Shown here: positions 8,385 through 14,548 of the stretch, piece after piece
Position numbering within the stretch: position 1 is the first letter of the stretch
How the letters are laid out: each line of letters starts with the position of its first letter
Source of the DNA: Tissierellia bacterium
GTDB taxonomy: Bacteria > Bacillota_A > Clostridia > Tissierellales > Peptoniphilaceae
Length of the DNA stretch: 14,691 nt
Assembly (NCBI GenBank): GCA_012513395.1
Contig: JAAZCH010000043.1
Coordinates: 1 to 14,691 of the forward strand
Reading direction: 5' to 3'
The notes under the pieces: generated by a model
Seen by the model: the letters and a program-made list of their open reading frames with translations, nothing else
What the model was told of the DNA's origin: nothing
Database searches by the model: none
Made by a program: the position numbers and the translations under genes

Positions 8385-8435
8385 CTGGATTAAAACGCCT
8401 CATTATCTCTAACATTGATGCTTTTACTGATTTTA
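8238..8435 (-). pseudogene. Decayed 3' end of a relaxase gene
   Basis: The minus strand from about 8351 down to the TAG at 8238-8240 encodes the same C-terminus as the intact relaxase, with NTLMQEYSKSNDLFSELVQ and SYENYMDKEVER readable. A one-base loss in the A-tract opposite 8344-8352 breaks the frame. After about 8381 the match jumps: 8382-8435 aligns without gaps to 13233-13286 of the intact gene (about 40 of 54 bases), so some 350 bp are missing between the two blocks. No start or nuclease motif remains. It is a scar, not a gene. It marks where an earlier relaxase stood directly downstream of the defence operon. Confidence 0.85.
8319..8352 (+). terminator. Intrinsic terminator of the defence operon, inside the relaxase scar
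   Basis: AGAATACTCTT (8319-8329) pairs with AAGGGTATTCT (8334-8344) in an 11-bp stem with one T-G wobble and a GCAT loop, followed by a run of nine T (8344-8352). It is about 95 bp after the thsB stop. The identical hairpin recurs at 12815-12846. Confidence 0.85.
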
Positions 8436-8539
8436 TGCTTAATAATATTGGATTTGCAGTAATTACTCATGTTAAAGAAAATAGAATCCTTTAAGCTTTA
8501 ATTAACAGAAAATAATAAAAAATTAAAGGGGCTGATGAT
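8386..8539. other. Intergenic stretch between relaxase scar and ABC operon
   Basis: The region from thsB to the ABC gene is about 316 bp. Its first part is the relaxase scar. From about 8436 it is very AT-rich and I see no convincing promoter, although one for the ABC operon is expected here. A short open + strand stretch ending at 8493 has no start or ribosome binding site. AAAGGGG at 8525-8531 is the ribosome binding site of the ATPase gene. Confidence 0.5.
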
Positions 8540-9226
8540 ATGAAGACAGGAAATGCTATAGAAGTAAGAAAACTTTCAAAATCATTTGGGGGCAGAACTT
8601 TATTTCAAGACTTTAATCTGGATATTAAAAAGAATTCAGTTCATGCCATTATTGGGCCAAATGGCTCTGGAAAAACCACTCTTTTAAGAATGTTAACAGG
8701 TCTTTACAAAAAGGACTCTGGTGAGATAGAAGTTTCTGGTGACCATGCCATCTTACTAGAGAATGACTATTTGTATGATGAAAAGTCAGGGCTTGAGAAT
8801 TTAAAAATATTTGGTCTGTATTTTGGCTATAAGCTAGAAAACTATGGTAAATATTCTGACTTATTGAATCTGACCGAACACTTAGAAAAAAGAGTTTCCA
8901 CTTATTCTAAGGGAATGAAAAGAAAACTATCTCTTTTAGTTATTATCTTGATGGATAAAGAAATAATATTCCTTGACGAGGTCACATCAGGAGTAGATCC
9001 CATATCTAGGGTTGAAATAAGAAAGATTATTAAAGGGTTAAAAGATGCTGGCAAGACCATTATTATAACTTCCCACGACCTATCAGAAGTAGAAAAAATT
9101 GCGGATTATATTTCAATGATTGAAGAAGGTCAGCTTTTACTTAACTTAAGCCAGAAAGAAATTGAAGGAAAATCCTTAGAGGACATCTTTATAAAGGCAG
9201 GTGAAAACTATGAAAAATCTAAATAA
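8540..9226 (+). CDS. ABC transporter ATP-binding protein
   Basis: A 228-residue ATPase of the CcmA-like type found in bacteriocin-resistance and peptide exporters. Walker A GPNGSGKTT is at 39-47. The signature is a variant, YSKGMKRKLSL (122-132). Walker B IIFLDE (142-147) has the catalytic Glu, and the H-loop is ITSHD (176-180). The Q-loop region reads AILLENDYLYD, so a clear Gln is not seen there. AAAGGGG is 8 nt before the ATG. The gene is followed with overlap by a permease gene, so ATPase and two permeases probably form one exporter. The substrate cannot be read from sequence; the adjacent two-component system suggests response to an external peptide or envelope-active compound. Confidence 0.93.
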   Translation: MKTGNAIEVRKLSKSFGGRTLFQDFNLDIKKNSVHAIIGPNGSGKTTLLRMLTGLYKKDSGEIEVSGDHAILLENDYLYDEKSGLENLKIFGLYFGYKLENYGKYSDLLNLTEHLEKRVSTYSKGMKRKLSLLVIILMDKEIIFLDEVTSGVDPISRVEIRKIIKGLKDAGKTIIITSHDLSEVEKIADYISMIEEGQLLLNLSQKEIEGKSLEDIFIKAGENYEKSK

Positions 9227-9914
9227 GGCATCAAGCTACTATATTTTAAAAAGTAGGGATACAAGATTTAATTTTATTATTCTTATTGTTTTATTTGCTG
9301 TCCTGTCATTTGCTCTATTTAAGGGAGCCTTGGGGGACAAATCAGAAGCAGAAATCATACTCATTCTCTACATCCTTATTTTAGGAACCACTATACTTAT
9401 GGCTAATTCAATGATTGTAGACTTAACTGTTAAAGATAAGTTGAAGGGTAGGATAGAGCTTTTCCTAGGGTCGGGGATAAAACTAGAAGAGCTTGTTCAG
9501 GCTTATGGTTTCCAAATGCTTAGACTATCTAGCCTTGTTCCATTTCTAATCTTCATGGTGTTTTATTATTTTATAGATTTTTCTTATTCTTTTATCTTAG
9601 TAGTCCTTATATATCTAACAACAGTAGCTTTGGCTTATGCTGAAATATATTTTTTAAATGTATTTTCTTTTATGGCAAAGAATAATAAGCTTTTTAAAAA
9701 TATTATATTTTTTGGTTCTTTTCTTTTGATCTATCTTTCAGGAATGTTTTCAGAAGAAATTATAGGATTTTTCAATGACATGAAGCTAGATTTGTTGTAT
9801 GTGATTTTAGCACTTAACGTCATAGTGGCTGGTAGCTTATTTGTTTTTGCAAAACAAAAGCTGAAAAAATTGACCAATGAAAAAATTGTTCAAGGGAAGG
9901 GAGAATGGGCATGA
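9210..9914 (+). CDS. ABC transporter permease, first paralogue
   Basis: A 234-residue integral membrane protein with about six hydrophobic helices and no signal peptide. A short cytoplasmic segment after the second helix carries LKGRIELFLGSGIKLEEL, which recurs in altered form in the next gene; this suggests ancient duplication and an intracellular coupling element for the ATPase. I chose ATG 9210 because AGGTGA lies 5 nt upstream; the in-frame GTG 9201 has a poorer site. The start lies inside the ATPase gene (17-nt overlap) and the stop overlaps the next start in an ATGA, so the three genes are translationally coupled. It belongs to no permease family I can name with certainty beyond ABC-2-like. 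Confidence 0.82.
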   Translation: MKNLNKASSYYILKSRDTRFNFIILIVLFAVLSFALFKGALGDKSEAEIILILYILILGTTILMANSMIVDLTVKDKLKGRIELFLGSGIKLEELVQAYGFQMLRLSSLVPFLIFMVFYYFIDFSYSFILVVLIYLTTVALAYAEIYFLNVFSFMAKNNKLFKNIIFFGSFLLIYLSGMFSEEIIGFFNDMKLDLLYVILALNVIVAGSLFVFAKQKLKKLTNEKIVQGKGEWA

Positions 9915-10552
9915 AGCTAATTGTTGTGAACATTAAGAAAGTCTTAAATGCTAATTTTCTTTTCATGACTTTAACCTCCCTAATTTTTGGATTCTTCATG
10001 CTAGTAGGAAACAATGAACAATTAGATATGTTTAATGTTCCTTATTATAGCTTTGTTTTAAAGGGTTTTATCTTTATTTTTATTGTTTTCGCTCTTGAGC
10101 TTAGTAAAAATCTTTTGCAAGAGGATAAGTTAGGTAAAAAAATAGAATGGTTTCTTGGAAACGGAGTGTCTATAAGAAAAGTAAGCATGATAAATTCTAT
10201 AAGCTTATACCTAGCTACATCTCTTTTGTTATTGCCACTTACAATATGGACAGGACTTAAATTAAATGATTTTCAATTGGTGGGCTTGCTAGACTATTAT
10301 CTATTTGCATTTGTATGCAGTATAATTATCAATAGAAGTATTATGTTTATAGTAGACATGAATCGCTTCAAAGGTATAATTATATGGCTGACTTTCTTTT
10401 ATCTTCTTTCTTTAATCTTGGAAATGTTTGTTTTGAGCTTAGGAACTAAATATTTAATGGGGCTTTCATTAAAATATTTGTTAAGCCTACTACTAATAGG
10501 GGCTTTAATTTCGAGAACCGATAAAGAGAGGATTACATCAGCCTATTACTAA
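9911..10552 (+). CDS. ABC transporter permease, second paralogue
   Basis: A 213-residue membrane protein with about six hydrophobic helices. After the second helix it carries LGKKIEWFLGNGVSIRKV, matching the motif of the preceding permease (K-x-E-x-FLG-x-G), so the two probably pair as a heterodimer on the shared ATPase. The start ATG 9911 overlaps the previous stop as ATGA and has GGGAAGGGAG at a good distance; ATG 9905 would be only about 1 nt from that site. The protein ends 14 bp before the histidine kinase gene. The substrate is unknown. Confidence 0.82.
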   Translation: MKLIVVNIKKVLNANFLFMTLTSLIFGFFMLVGNNEQLDMFNVPYYSFVLKGFIFIFIVFALELSKNLLQEDKLGKKIEWFLGNGVSIRKVSMINSISLYLATSLLLLPLTIWTGLKLNDFQLVGLLDYYLFAFVCSIIINRSIMFIVDMNRFKGIIIWLTFFYLLSLILEMFVLSLGTKYLMGLSLKYLLSLLLIGALISRTDKERITSAYY

Positions 10553-10566
10553 GAAGAGGTGATAGC

Positions 10567-11844
10567 TTGAAAATAATAATCATTGACCTAAATATTATCT
10601 TTCATATTTTAGTGATTGTTATTTGGTCATTTTCGTATCAATTAAATATTTATAGTCATAATGAGGCTTTGATAAACTTTCTTTCCATTGCAATAGCTTA
10701 TCTCTTTATTAATGAGCTTTATATTAAACTTGTTAGTAGAAAAGATAGACCTAAAAAACAAAGTAAAACTAAACATTTATGGCCGATTTTATGGATATCG
10801 ACCCTTGTCATAAAAGAACTTCCACTTTCAGTCATTATAGTTTTATTTTTACTATCAGAGTTACTAGGAATTATTGAATTGAAAGATAGACATAGAGACA
10901 GAAAATTTTATTCTTATGCACTCTTTTTAGTCTTAGGGTTAGCATTTCATTTGCAGGATTTAAAGTTTCTAGCAGCCTTAGTATTGGCATTAGCTATAAT
11001 TTTCGACACGAATTTGACTTATGGCTATAAAGAGCTAAAAAATTTAAATCTTTTACCAATAGCTAGGGAATCAATAGGGAAATTTGTGGGCCTCATCCTG
11101 ATAGTATTTACTCTTATATTTTCTATTCTTAGTTTAGAAACTCTTGTATTTCAAATATTTATCCAGATTTTGATGATGTTAATTATTTTGCTCTTAACTA
11201 TCAACCTGGAGAATCAAGAGAGCTATTATGAAGAAGTGAAGTCTTTCTATCTTCTTACACATTATCTAGATAAAGAGAGGGATGATTTTTCTAGACTAAT
11301 TCATGATGAGTTTATACAAGATGTAAAAGCAAGCAGGACATTATTGAATTTAAATAAGCCTGACATCGACAAGACCAAACAAATTTTAAAAGACCTGGAA
11401 AACAAGTCAAGAAAAATTATGAATTTCTACTCATCAAATTTATTTGATTATTTTTCCTTTGATGAGAATTTTGAAAACATGATTCAGTCTGTTGAGACCT
11501 TATATCCTCAAAAAGATATAGATCTTAATTGGAGCATAGATAGGATCAGCAAGAAGGGAGCTCAAAGGTTAATCATGCAAGTATCAAAAGAGCTACTAAA
11601 TAATATATTTAAGCATTCTAATGCTACTTATATTAATTTTACTTGCCAAGATCTAGGAGATCAGTATCTATTGTTGTGTGAAAGCGACGGAGCAAACAAG
11701 CAAGACTATGAAAAAATTGAAAAATCAATAGGTGGCGTATTAATTCTAAAGCTACTTGTTTCTAAAAATCATGGAGAAATGGAATATGAATATAATGGTG
11801 GAATTTTAAAAACTAGAATTAGTCTAGGAGGTAGTAAAGATTGA
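10567..11844 (+). CDS. Membrane sensor histidine kinase, NarL/DesK-like (HisKA_3) type
   Basis: A 425-residue kinase. The N-terminal half (about 1-212) is strongly hydrophobic, with six or seven helices and no large external domain, suggesting it senses in the membrane or through the neighbouring transporter. The dimerisation/phosphoacceptor region carries RLIHDEFIQDV with H246. The ATPase domain has an N-box, SKELLNNIFKHSNA (340-353), and a weak G-box, ESDGANK (372-378), followed by GGVLILKLLVSKNHG. The start is a TTG at 10567 with AGAGGTGA just upstream (AGAGGT about 6 nt away). It overlaps the regulator gene by 4 nt. It probably phosphorylates that regulator and controls the ABC exporter, by analogy with exporter/two-component pairs of Gram-positive bacteria. 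Confidence 0.9.
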   Translation: MKIIIIDLNIIFHILVIVIWSFSYQLNIYSHNEALINFLSIAIAYLFINELYIKLVSRKDRPKKQSKTKHLWPILWISTLVIKELPLSVIIVLFLLSELLGIIELKDRHRDRKFYSYALFLVLGLAFHLQDLKFLAALVLALAIIFDTNLTYGYKELKNLNLLPIARESIGKFVGLILIVFTLIFSILSLETLVFQIFIQILMMLIILLLTINLENQESYYEEVKSFYLLTHYLDKERDDFSRLIHDEFIQDVKASRTLLNLNKPDIDKTKQILKDLENKSRKIMNFYSSNLFDYFSFDENFENMIQSVETLYPQKDIDLNWSIDRISKKGAQRLIMQVSKELLNNIFKHSNATYINFTCQDLGDQYLLLCESDGANKQDYEKIEKSIGGVLILKLLVSKNHGEMEYEYNGGILKTRISLGGSKD

Positions 11845-12440
11845 GGTTATTAATATTTGATGATCATAAACTTTTAGGCGAAAGTCTAACCAGAGCCTTG
11901 CTAGAATATGACCAAGTAGTTATATGCGATTTCGTATTTGAAGAGGACGAATTTTACAATAAATTGAAAAATCAGACCTATGACATTTTGCTACTAGATA
12001 TTAATCTTAAGGACGCAACACCTTCAAATGGTTTTGAACTTTTAGAGCAGATAAGAAGAGACCTACCTGAGATAAAGGTGGTCATCTTATCTTCTTATGA
12101 TATGCCTCTGTACAGGCAAAAAGCTTTAGACTTGGGAGCGTATAACTATATTAATAAATCGATAGAGGTTAAAGATTTAGTAAAAAGATTAGAGGAAGTA
12201 AACTCAGGAAAGACTAGGAAGTCAAAGGCAAGTCCAGACCAGTTAACAGAAAGAGAAGTAGAAGTTTTAAAGGAAATTGTTACAGGTAAAGTCAAGAAAG
12301 ACATAGCGGAGGATTTATTTATAAGTGAAAGAACTCTTTACAATCACATACAAAATATTTATGACAAACTAGGAGTAAAGAACACGATAGAAGCCTACAA
12401 CGAAGCTATCAAGCTAGGATATATAGAACCTTTGATGTAA
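11841..12440 (+). CDS. LuxR/NarL-family response regulator
   Basis: A 199-residue regulator. The receiver domain (1-about 120) has the acidic pair D7/D8, the phosphorylation site D53 in ILLLDINLKD, S84/S85 in VVILSSYD, and K106 in YINKS. A LuxR-type DNA-binding domain follows (about 133-192): LTEREVEVLKEIVTGKVKKDIA and then the recognition helix region ISERTLYNHIQNIYDKLGVKN. The start is a TTG overlapping the kinase stop (TTGA), with GGAGG at 11827-11831, 9 nt upstream. It is the partner of the kinase before it and likely activates the ABC operon or the small membrane gene that follows. No target site can be proven from this window. Confidence 0.93.
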   Translation: MRLLIFDDHKLLGESLTRALLEYDQVVICDFVFEEDEFYNKLKNQTYDILLLDINLKDATPSNGFELLEQIRRDLPEIKVVILSSYDMPLYRQKALDLGAYNYINKSIEVKDLVKRLEEVNSGKTRKSKASPDQLTEREVEVLKEIVTGKVKKDIAEDLFISERTLYNHIQNIYDKLGVKNTIEAYNEAIKLGYIEPLM

Positions 12441-12459
12441 AGGATATCAGTAAAATCAA

Positions 12460-12495
12460 TTGACAATAGAAACTTTTATTTTTTTGAATTGTCAA
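12460..12495. repeat. Inverted repeat TTGACAAT / ATTGTCAA before the small membrane gene
   Basis: Perfect 8-bp arms at 12460-12467 and 12488-12495 enclose a T-rich 20-nt spacer. The left arm contains a consensus -35 hexamer TTGACA; a weak -10 (TTGAAT, 12484-12489) follows at 18 bp. It could be an operator over a promoter or a weak hairpin; the AT content argues against a strong terminator. Confidence 0.4.
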
Positions 12496-12521
12496 ATTAA
12501 ACTAGAATTTAGGGAGGTTAG

Positions 12522-12698
12522 ATGAAAAATAAAAAGTGGTTAATAATAAGTATTATCTCGTTTGTCGTTTTACTAGTTTCAATTTTTATGTCATATAAAA
12601 CTGGTAAAACAGAGTATGCATGGATTATTGGATCAATGCTTTTAGGTATTGGTAGTGGAAGCGAATATCACAAAAGCAATAACAATAGAAAAAATTAA
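12522..12698 (+). CDS. Small hydrophobic membrane protein, 58 residues
   Basis: An ORF starting ATG with AGGGAGG 4 nt upstream (12511-12517), which supports translation. It encodes a basic N-terminus (MKNKK), a hydrophobic helix at about 6-23 (WLIISIISFVVLLVSIF), a short polar turn (MSYKTGKTEY), a second glycine-rich hydrophobic stretch at about 33-46 (YAWIIGSMLLGIG), and a polar, asparagine-rich tail. The topology is probably a two-helix hairpin with both ends inside. I recognise no family. It is the last gene of the exporter/two-component module and ends 8 bp before the relaxase-tail repeat. It could be an accessory or immunity-like peptide for the exporter, which is inference from its position only. 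Confidence 0.65.
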   Translation: MKNKKWLIISIISFVVLLVSIFMSYKTGKTEYAWIIGSMLLGIGSGSEYHKSNNNRKN

Positions 12699-12706
12699 TT
12701 GAAGCA

Positions 12707-12881
12707 TTCGACATGGTAGTAAGGAGGTAGAGCCTATCTCTCCACTTCCTTATCCATATAATTCTCATAATTCTTCTTATACTGAACCAGCTCAGAAAAT
12801 AAATCATTGGACTTAGAATACTCTTGCATAAGGGTATTCTTTTTTTCTTGTAATTCATCAAGTTCGGTCAATATTTCCTTA
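12707..12881. repeat. Direct repeat, right copy (3' end of the intact relaxase gene)
   Basis: This is the partner of 8211-8384. It contains the true relaxase stop and its last codons. Homology begins 8 bp after the small membrane gene, again a sharp boundary with the cargo to its left. Confidence 0.9.
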
Positions 12882-14065
12882 GATTTTGGTACCGTATCAT
12901 AGGCTTCCATGATGACTTTTGAAGCCGCGGTGTAGAGCTTTAATTCCACAGCATATTCTCTTGCAAACTTCTCATCATCAGGATTAGCTTTGTGATATTT
13001 GTAATGTTCTCGGTACTTACGAATCGTTTCAACCTGCTCCATGGTTTCGGATAGCTTGTCCATTTTAGACTCAATGACCTTCATTTTATCTAGGATGGCT
13101 TGTCTCTCATCGGCACTTTTTTGAATGCACTGGTCTAATTCTTTTTTAGAATGAATGCCTAGTTCACGAATAGCAATAACCGAATCGGCCATAGTTTTTA
13201 GGTTGTGTTTCTTTGTCCAAAACTCATAACCCTTACTGGTTTGAACCTTCTCATTATCTTTCATATTGATGACTTTACCGACTCTTTTCTTTACTTTTGA
13301 GTGATCCATTTGAAGGTTTTCTGCCAGTCTTTCTCTTAGCCTATCCTCCGTATAGTCTTCACCAATGGTCTTGGCTCTAGTAAATCTTTGCTTATCTTTA
13401 TGACGGAAGGCAATATGCTTTCCATGTTTTATTTCGTAGCCAAGTTCAGCCATACGTTTCAAAAAGTCGTCCCAGTCTTTGGCTCTTTTGATTGTGCGGT
13501 CGATGTCAAATTGAAGCTTGGATTTCCAAGAAGTTCCTTTCTTGGCATGCTGGTATTCATACCAAGACTTACCTCTCGTCTTATATTTTCTCTTATAACT
13601 TTCGTAGTAGGGATCAATTACGGAGAGTTTGTTTTCTTTACATAACTCATCACTTCGAGCTCTGATTTGATGGTAGGTTTTATAGTTTGCTCGGTAGCAT
13701 TTACCCGTCACCATATTGACGTGATTGAATATTATATGGTTATGGATATGGCCACGATCCACATGAGTAGCAATAACATATTCATACTCATCTTTCAGAT
13801 GTTTCTTGCAGAGTTCTTCGCCAATTCTGTGAGCTGTTTCTGCATCTGTTTCGCCAGGAAAGAAGGACTGAATTAAGTGTTGAGCTAAGACTTTTCCTTG
13901 CACTTGATTAGCTTCTCTCGTCCTTAAAAAAGAGGTGTGGGCAGTAATGGGATTGCACATATAGGCAGAAACTAAAATTTGGTCATCGGTTTTTTCGGCC
14001 TTTGTAATATAATCAATAGCCAAATTAAGTGTCGATTTTATGGGGTGAATTTTAGTAATTGCCAT
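12734..14065 (-). CDS. Relaxase/mobilization nuclease (MOBP-like)
   Basis: A 443-residue relaxase that nicks the origin of transfer and carries the strand into the recipient. The N-terminal domain (about 1-200) has LAIDYITKAEKTDD with Y19 as the likely catalytic tyrosine, and the metal-binding histidine motif ATHVDRGHIHNHIIFN (H101, H106, H108). A basic middle region follows (about 170-290). The C-terminal third (about 310-443) is highly charged and likely coiled-coil, ending in the tail that is duplicated behind thsB. The ATG is 2 bp after the mobC stop, with GGAGA inside the end of mobC, so the two are coupled. The stop is convergent with the + strand cargo. On the opposite strand its tail codes a terminator (12815-12846) that should block cargo transcripts from running antisense through the gene. 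Confidence 0.93.
   Translation of the reverse strand: MAITKIHPIKSTLNLAIDYITKAEKTDDQILVSAYMCNPITAHTSFLRTREANQVQGKVLAQHLIQSFFPGETDAETAHRIGEELCKKHLKDEYEYVIATHVDRGHIHNHIIFNHVNMVTGKCYRANYKTYHQIRARSDELCKENKLSVIDPYYESYKRKYKTRGKSWYEYQHAKKGTSWKSKLQFDIDRTIKRAKDWDDFLKRMAELGYEIKHGKHIAFRHKDKQRFTRAKTIGEDYTEDRLRERLAENLQMDHSKVKKRVGKVINMKDNEKVQTSKGYEFWTKKHNLKTMADSVIAIRELGIHSKKELDQCIQKSADERQAILDKMKVIESKMDKLSETMEQVETIRKYREHYKYHKANPDDEKFAREYAVELKLYTAASKVIMEAYDTVPKSKEILTELDELQEKKNTLMQEYSKSNDLFSELVQYKKNYENYMDKEVER
12815..12846 (+). terminator. Intrinsic terminator of the exporter/two-component operon, antisense inside the relaxase gene
   Basis: The same stem as at 8319: AGAATACTCTT (12815-12825) and AAGGGTATTCT (12830-12840), GCAT loop, then seven T (12840-12846). 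It is about 115 bp after the small membrane gene and lies within the coding sequence of the relaxase on the other strand. Confidence 0.82.
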
Positions 14066-14067
14066 CT

Positions 14068-14421
14068 TTAATCATCTCCATCGGTAGTTCGATTCATTAA
14101 AAGAGCATGAATTTTCCAGACCGCTTTTGAGACTTCATCGATATCTTTTCTCATGCTTTTGATGTCATCTCGGTAGATAACGCTTGTCTGATTGGCGTGC
14201 TTGGCTATCTGATTGATATTATTGGTGGCATTGGAAAGCAGCCACTGAATATTCCTAAATGGCTCTAAATCGACGTTATAAATATCTTTTTCTAATACGC
14301 ATTTTCTGATGAAATGAGCCATGGATTTGCACTTGGCCATCTTCAATTTCTTCTTAAAAAGTTCTAGTTCCTCATCGTTAAGATAAATTTTCAATTGATT
14401 TTTACGACTTCTATTTTCCAT
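14068..14421 (-). CDS. mobC: MobC-like relaxosome accessory protein
   Basis: A 117-residue protein with the features of MobC proteins: a ribbon-helix-helix-like N-terminus (KNQLKIYLNDEELELFKKK, then MAHFIRKCVLE at about 35-45), and the family hallmark NATNNINQIAKHANQ at about 64-78. MobC binds near the origin of transfer and helps the relaxase open and nick DNA. GGAGG on the - strand (bases 14428-14432) is 6 nt before the ATG. It lies 2 bp upstream of the relaxase gene and next to the inverted repeats at 14455-14548, as expected if those are the origin of transfer. The length is normal for the family. Confidence 0.88.
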   Translation of the reverse strand: MENRSRKNQLKIYLNDEELELFKKKLKMAKCKSMAHFIRKCVLEKDIYNVDLEPFRNIQWLLSNATNNINQIAKHANQTSVIYRDDIKSMRKDIDEVSKAVWKIHALLMNRTTDGDD

Positions 14422-14454
14422 TATTTTCCTCCAGTATTTTTGGTTTTCGGGGTC

Positions 14455-14548
14455 TTAGGGTTCTCCCTAACAAGTTAAAATTGAATAAAAAAGAAGCAGT
14501 CCGAGTTGGTCTGCTTCATCAATTTTTCGCAAGTGGGTACTCACTTGC
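14455..14548. other. Candidate origin of transfer: three stacked inverted repeats upstream of mobC
   Basis: TTAGGG-TTCT-CCCTAA is at 14455-14470, a GAAGCAG/CTGCTTC hairpin at 14493-14517, and a near-perfect 20-bp palindrome (GCAAGTG...CACTTGC) at 14529-14548. A direct repeat TTGCTA-TGC-TTGCTA (14545-14559) follows. Such structure directly upstream of mobC and a relaxase gene is where oriT normally lies. I do not recognise a nick-site consensus, so the exact site is open. Confidence 0.5.
14487..14517 (-). terminator. Terminator-like hairpin on the minus strand upstream of mobC
   Basis: Read on the - strand, GAAGCAG and CTGCTTC pair (7 bp, extended by CC/GG after one mismatch) and a run of six T follows (14492-14487). 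It fits an intrinsic terminator for a - strand transcript arriving from the right. It lies only 66 bp before the mobC start, so it either ends an upstream transcript or attenuates mobC. It may instead be an oriT structure. Confidence 0.5.

Noticed and set aside
8394..8493. Plus-strand open stretch ending at 8493 as a gene fragment
   Set aside because: It overlaps the antisense of the relaxase scar, has no start with a ribosome binding site, and matches no family I know.
12721..12727. Perfect AAGGAGG on the + strand in the right repeat as a ribosome binding site
   Set aside because: No start codon follows at a usable distance, and the left copy has lost the match.
12719..12749. Hairpin around the relaxase stop (TAAGGAGG...CCACTTCCTTA) as a terminator for the relaxase
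   Set aside because: On the minus strand no T-run follows the stem, so it is not a convincing intrinsic terminator.
13388..13876. Plus-strand open frames opposite the relaxase gene
   Set aside because: They are shadows of the relaxase coding strand, with no ribosome binding sites or recognisable domains.
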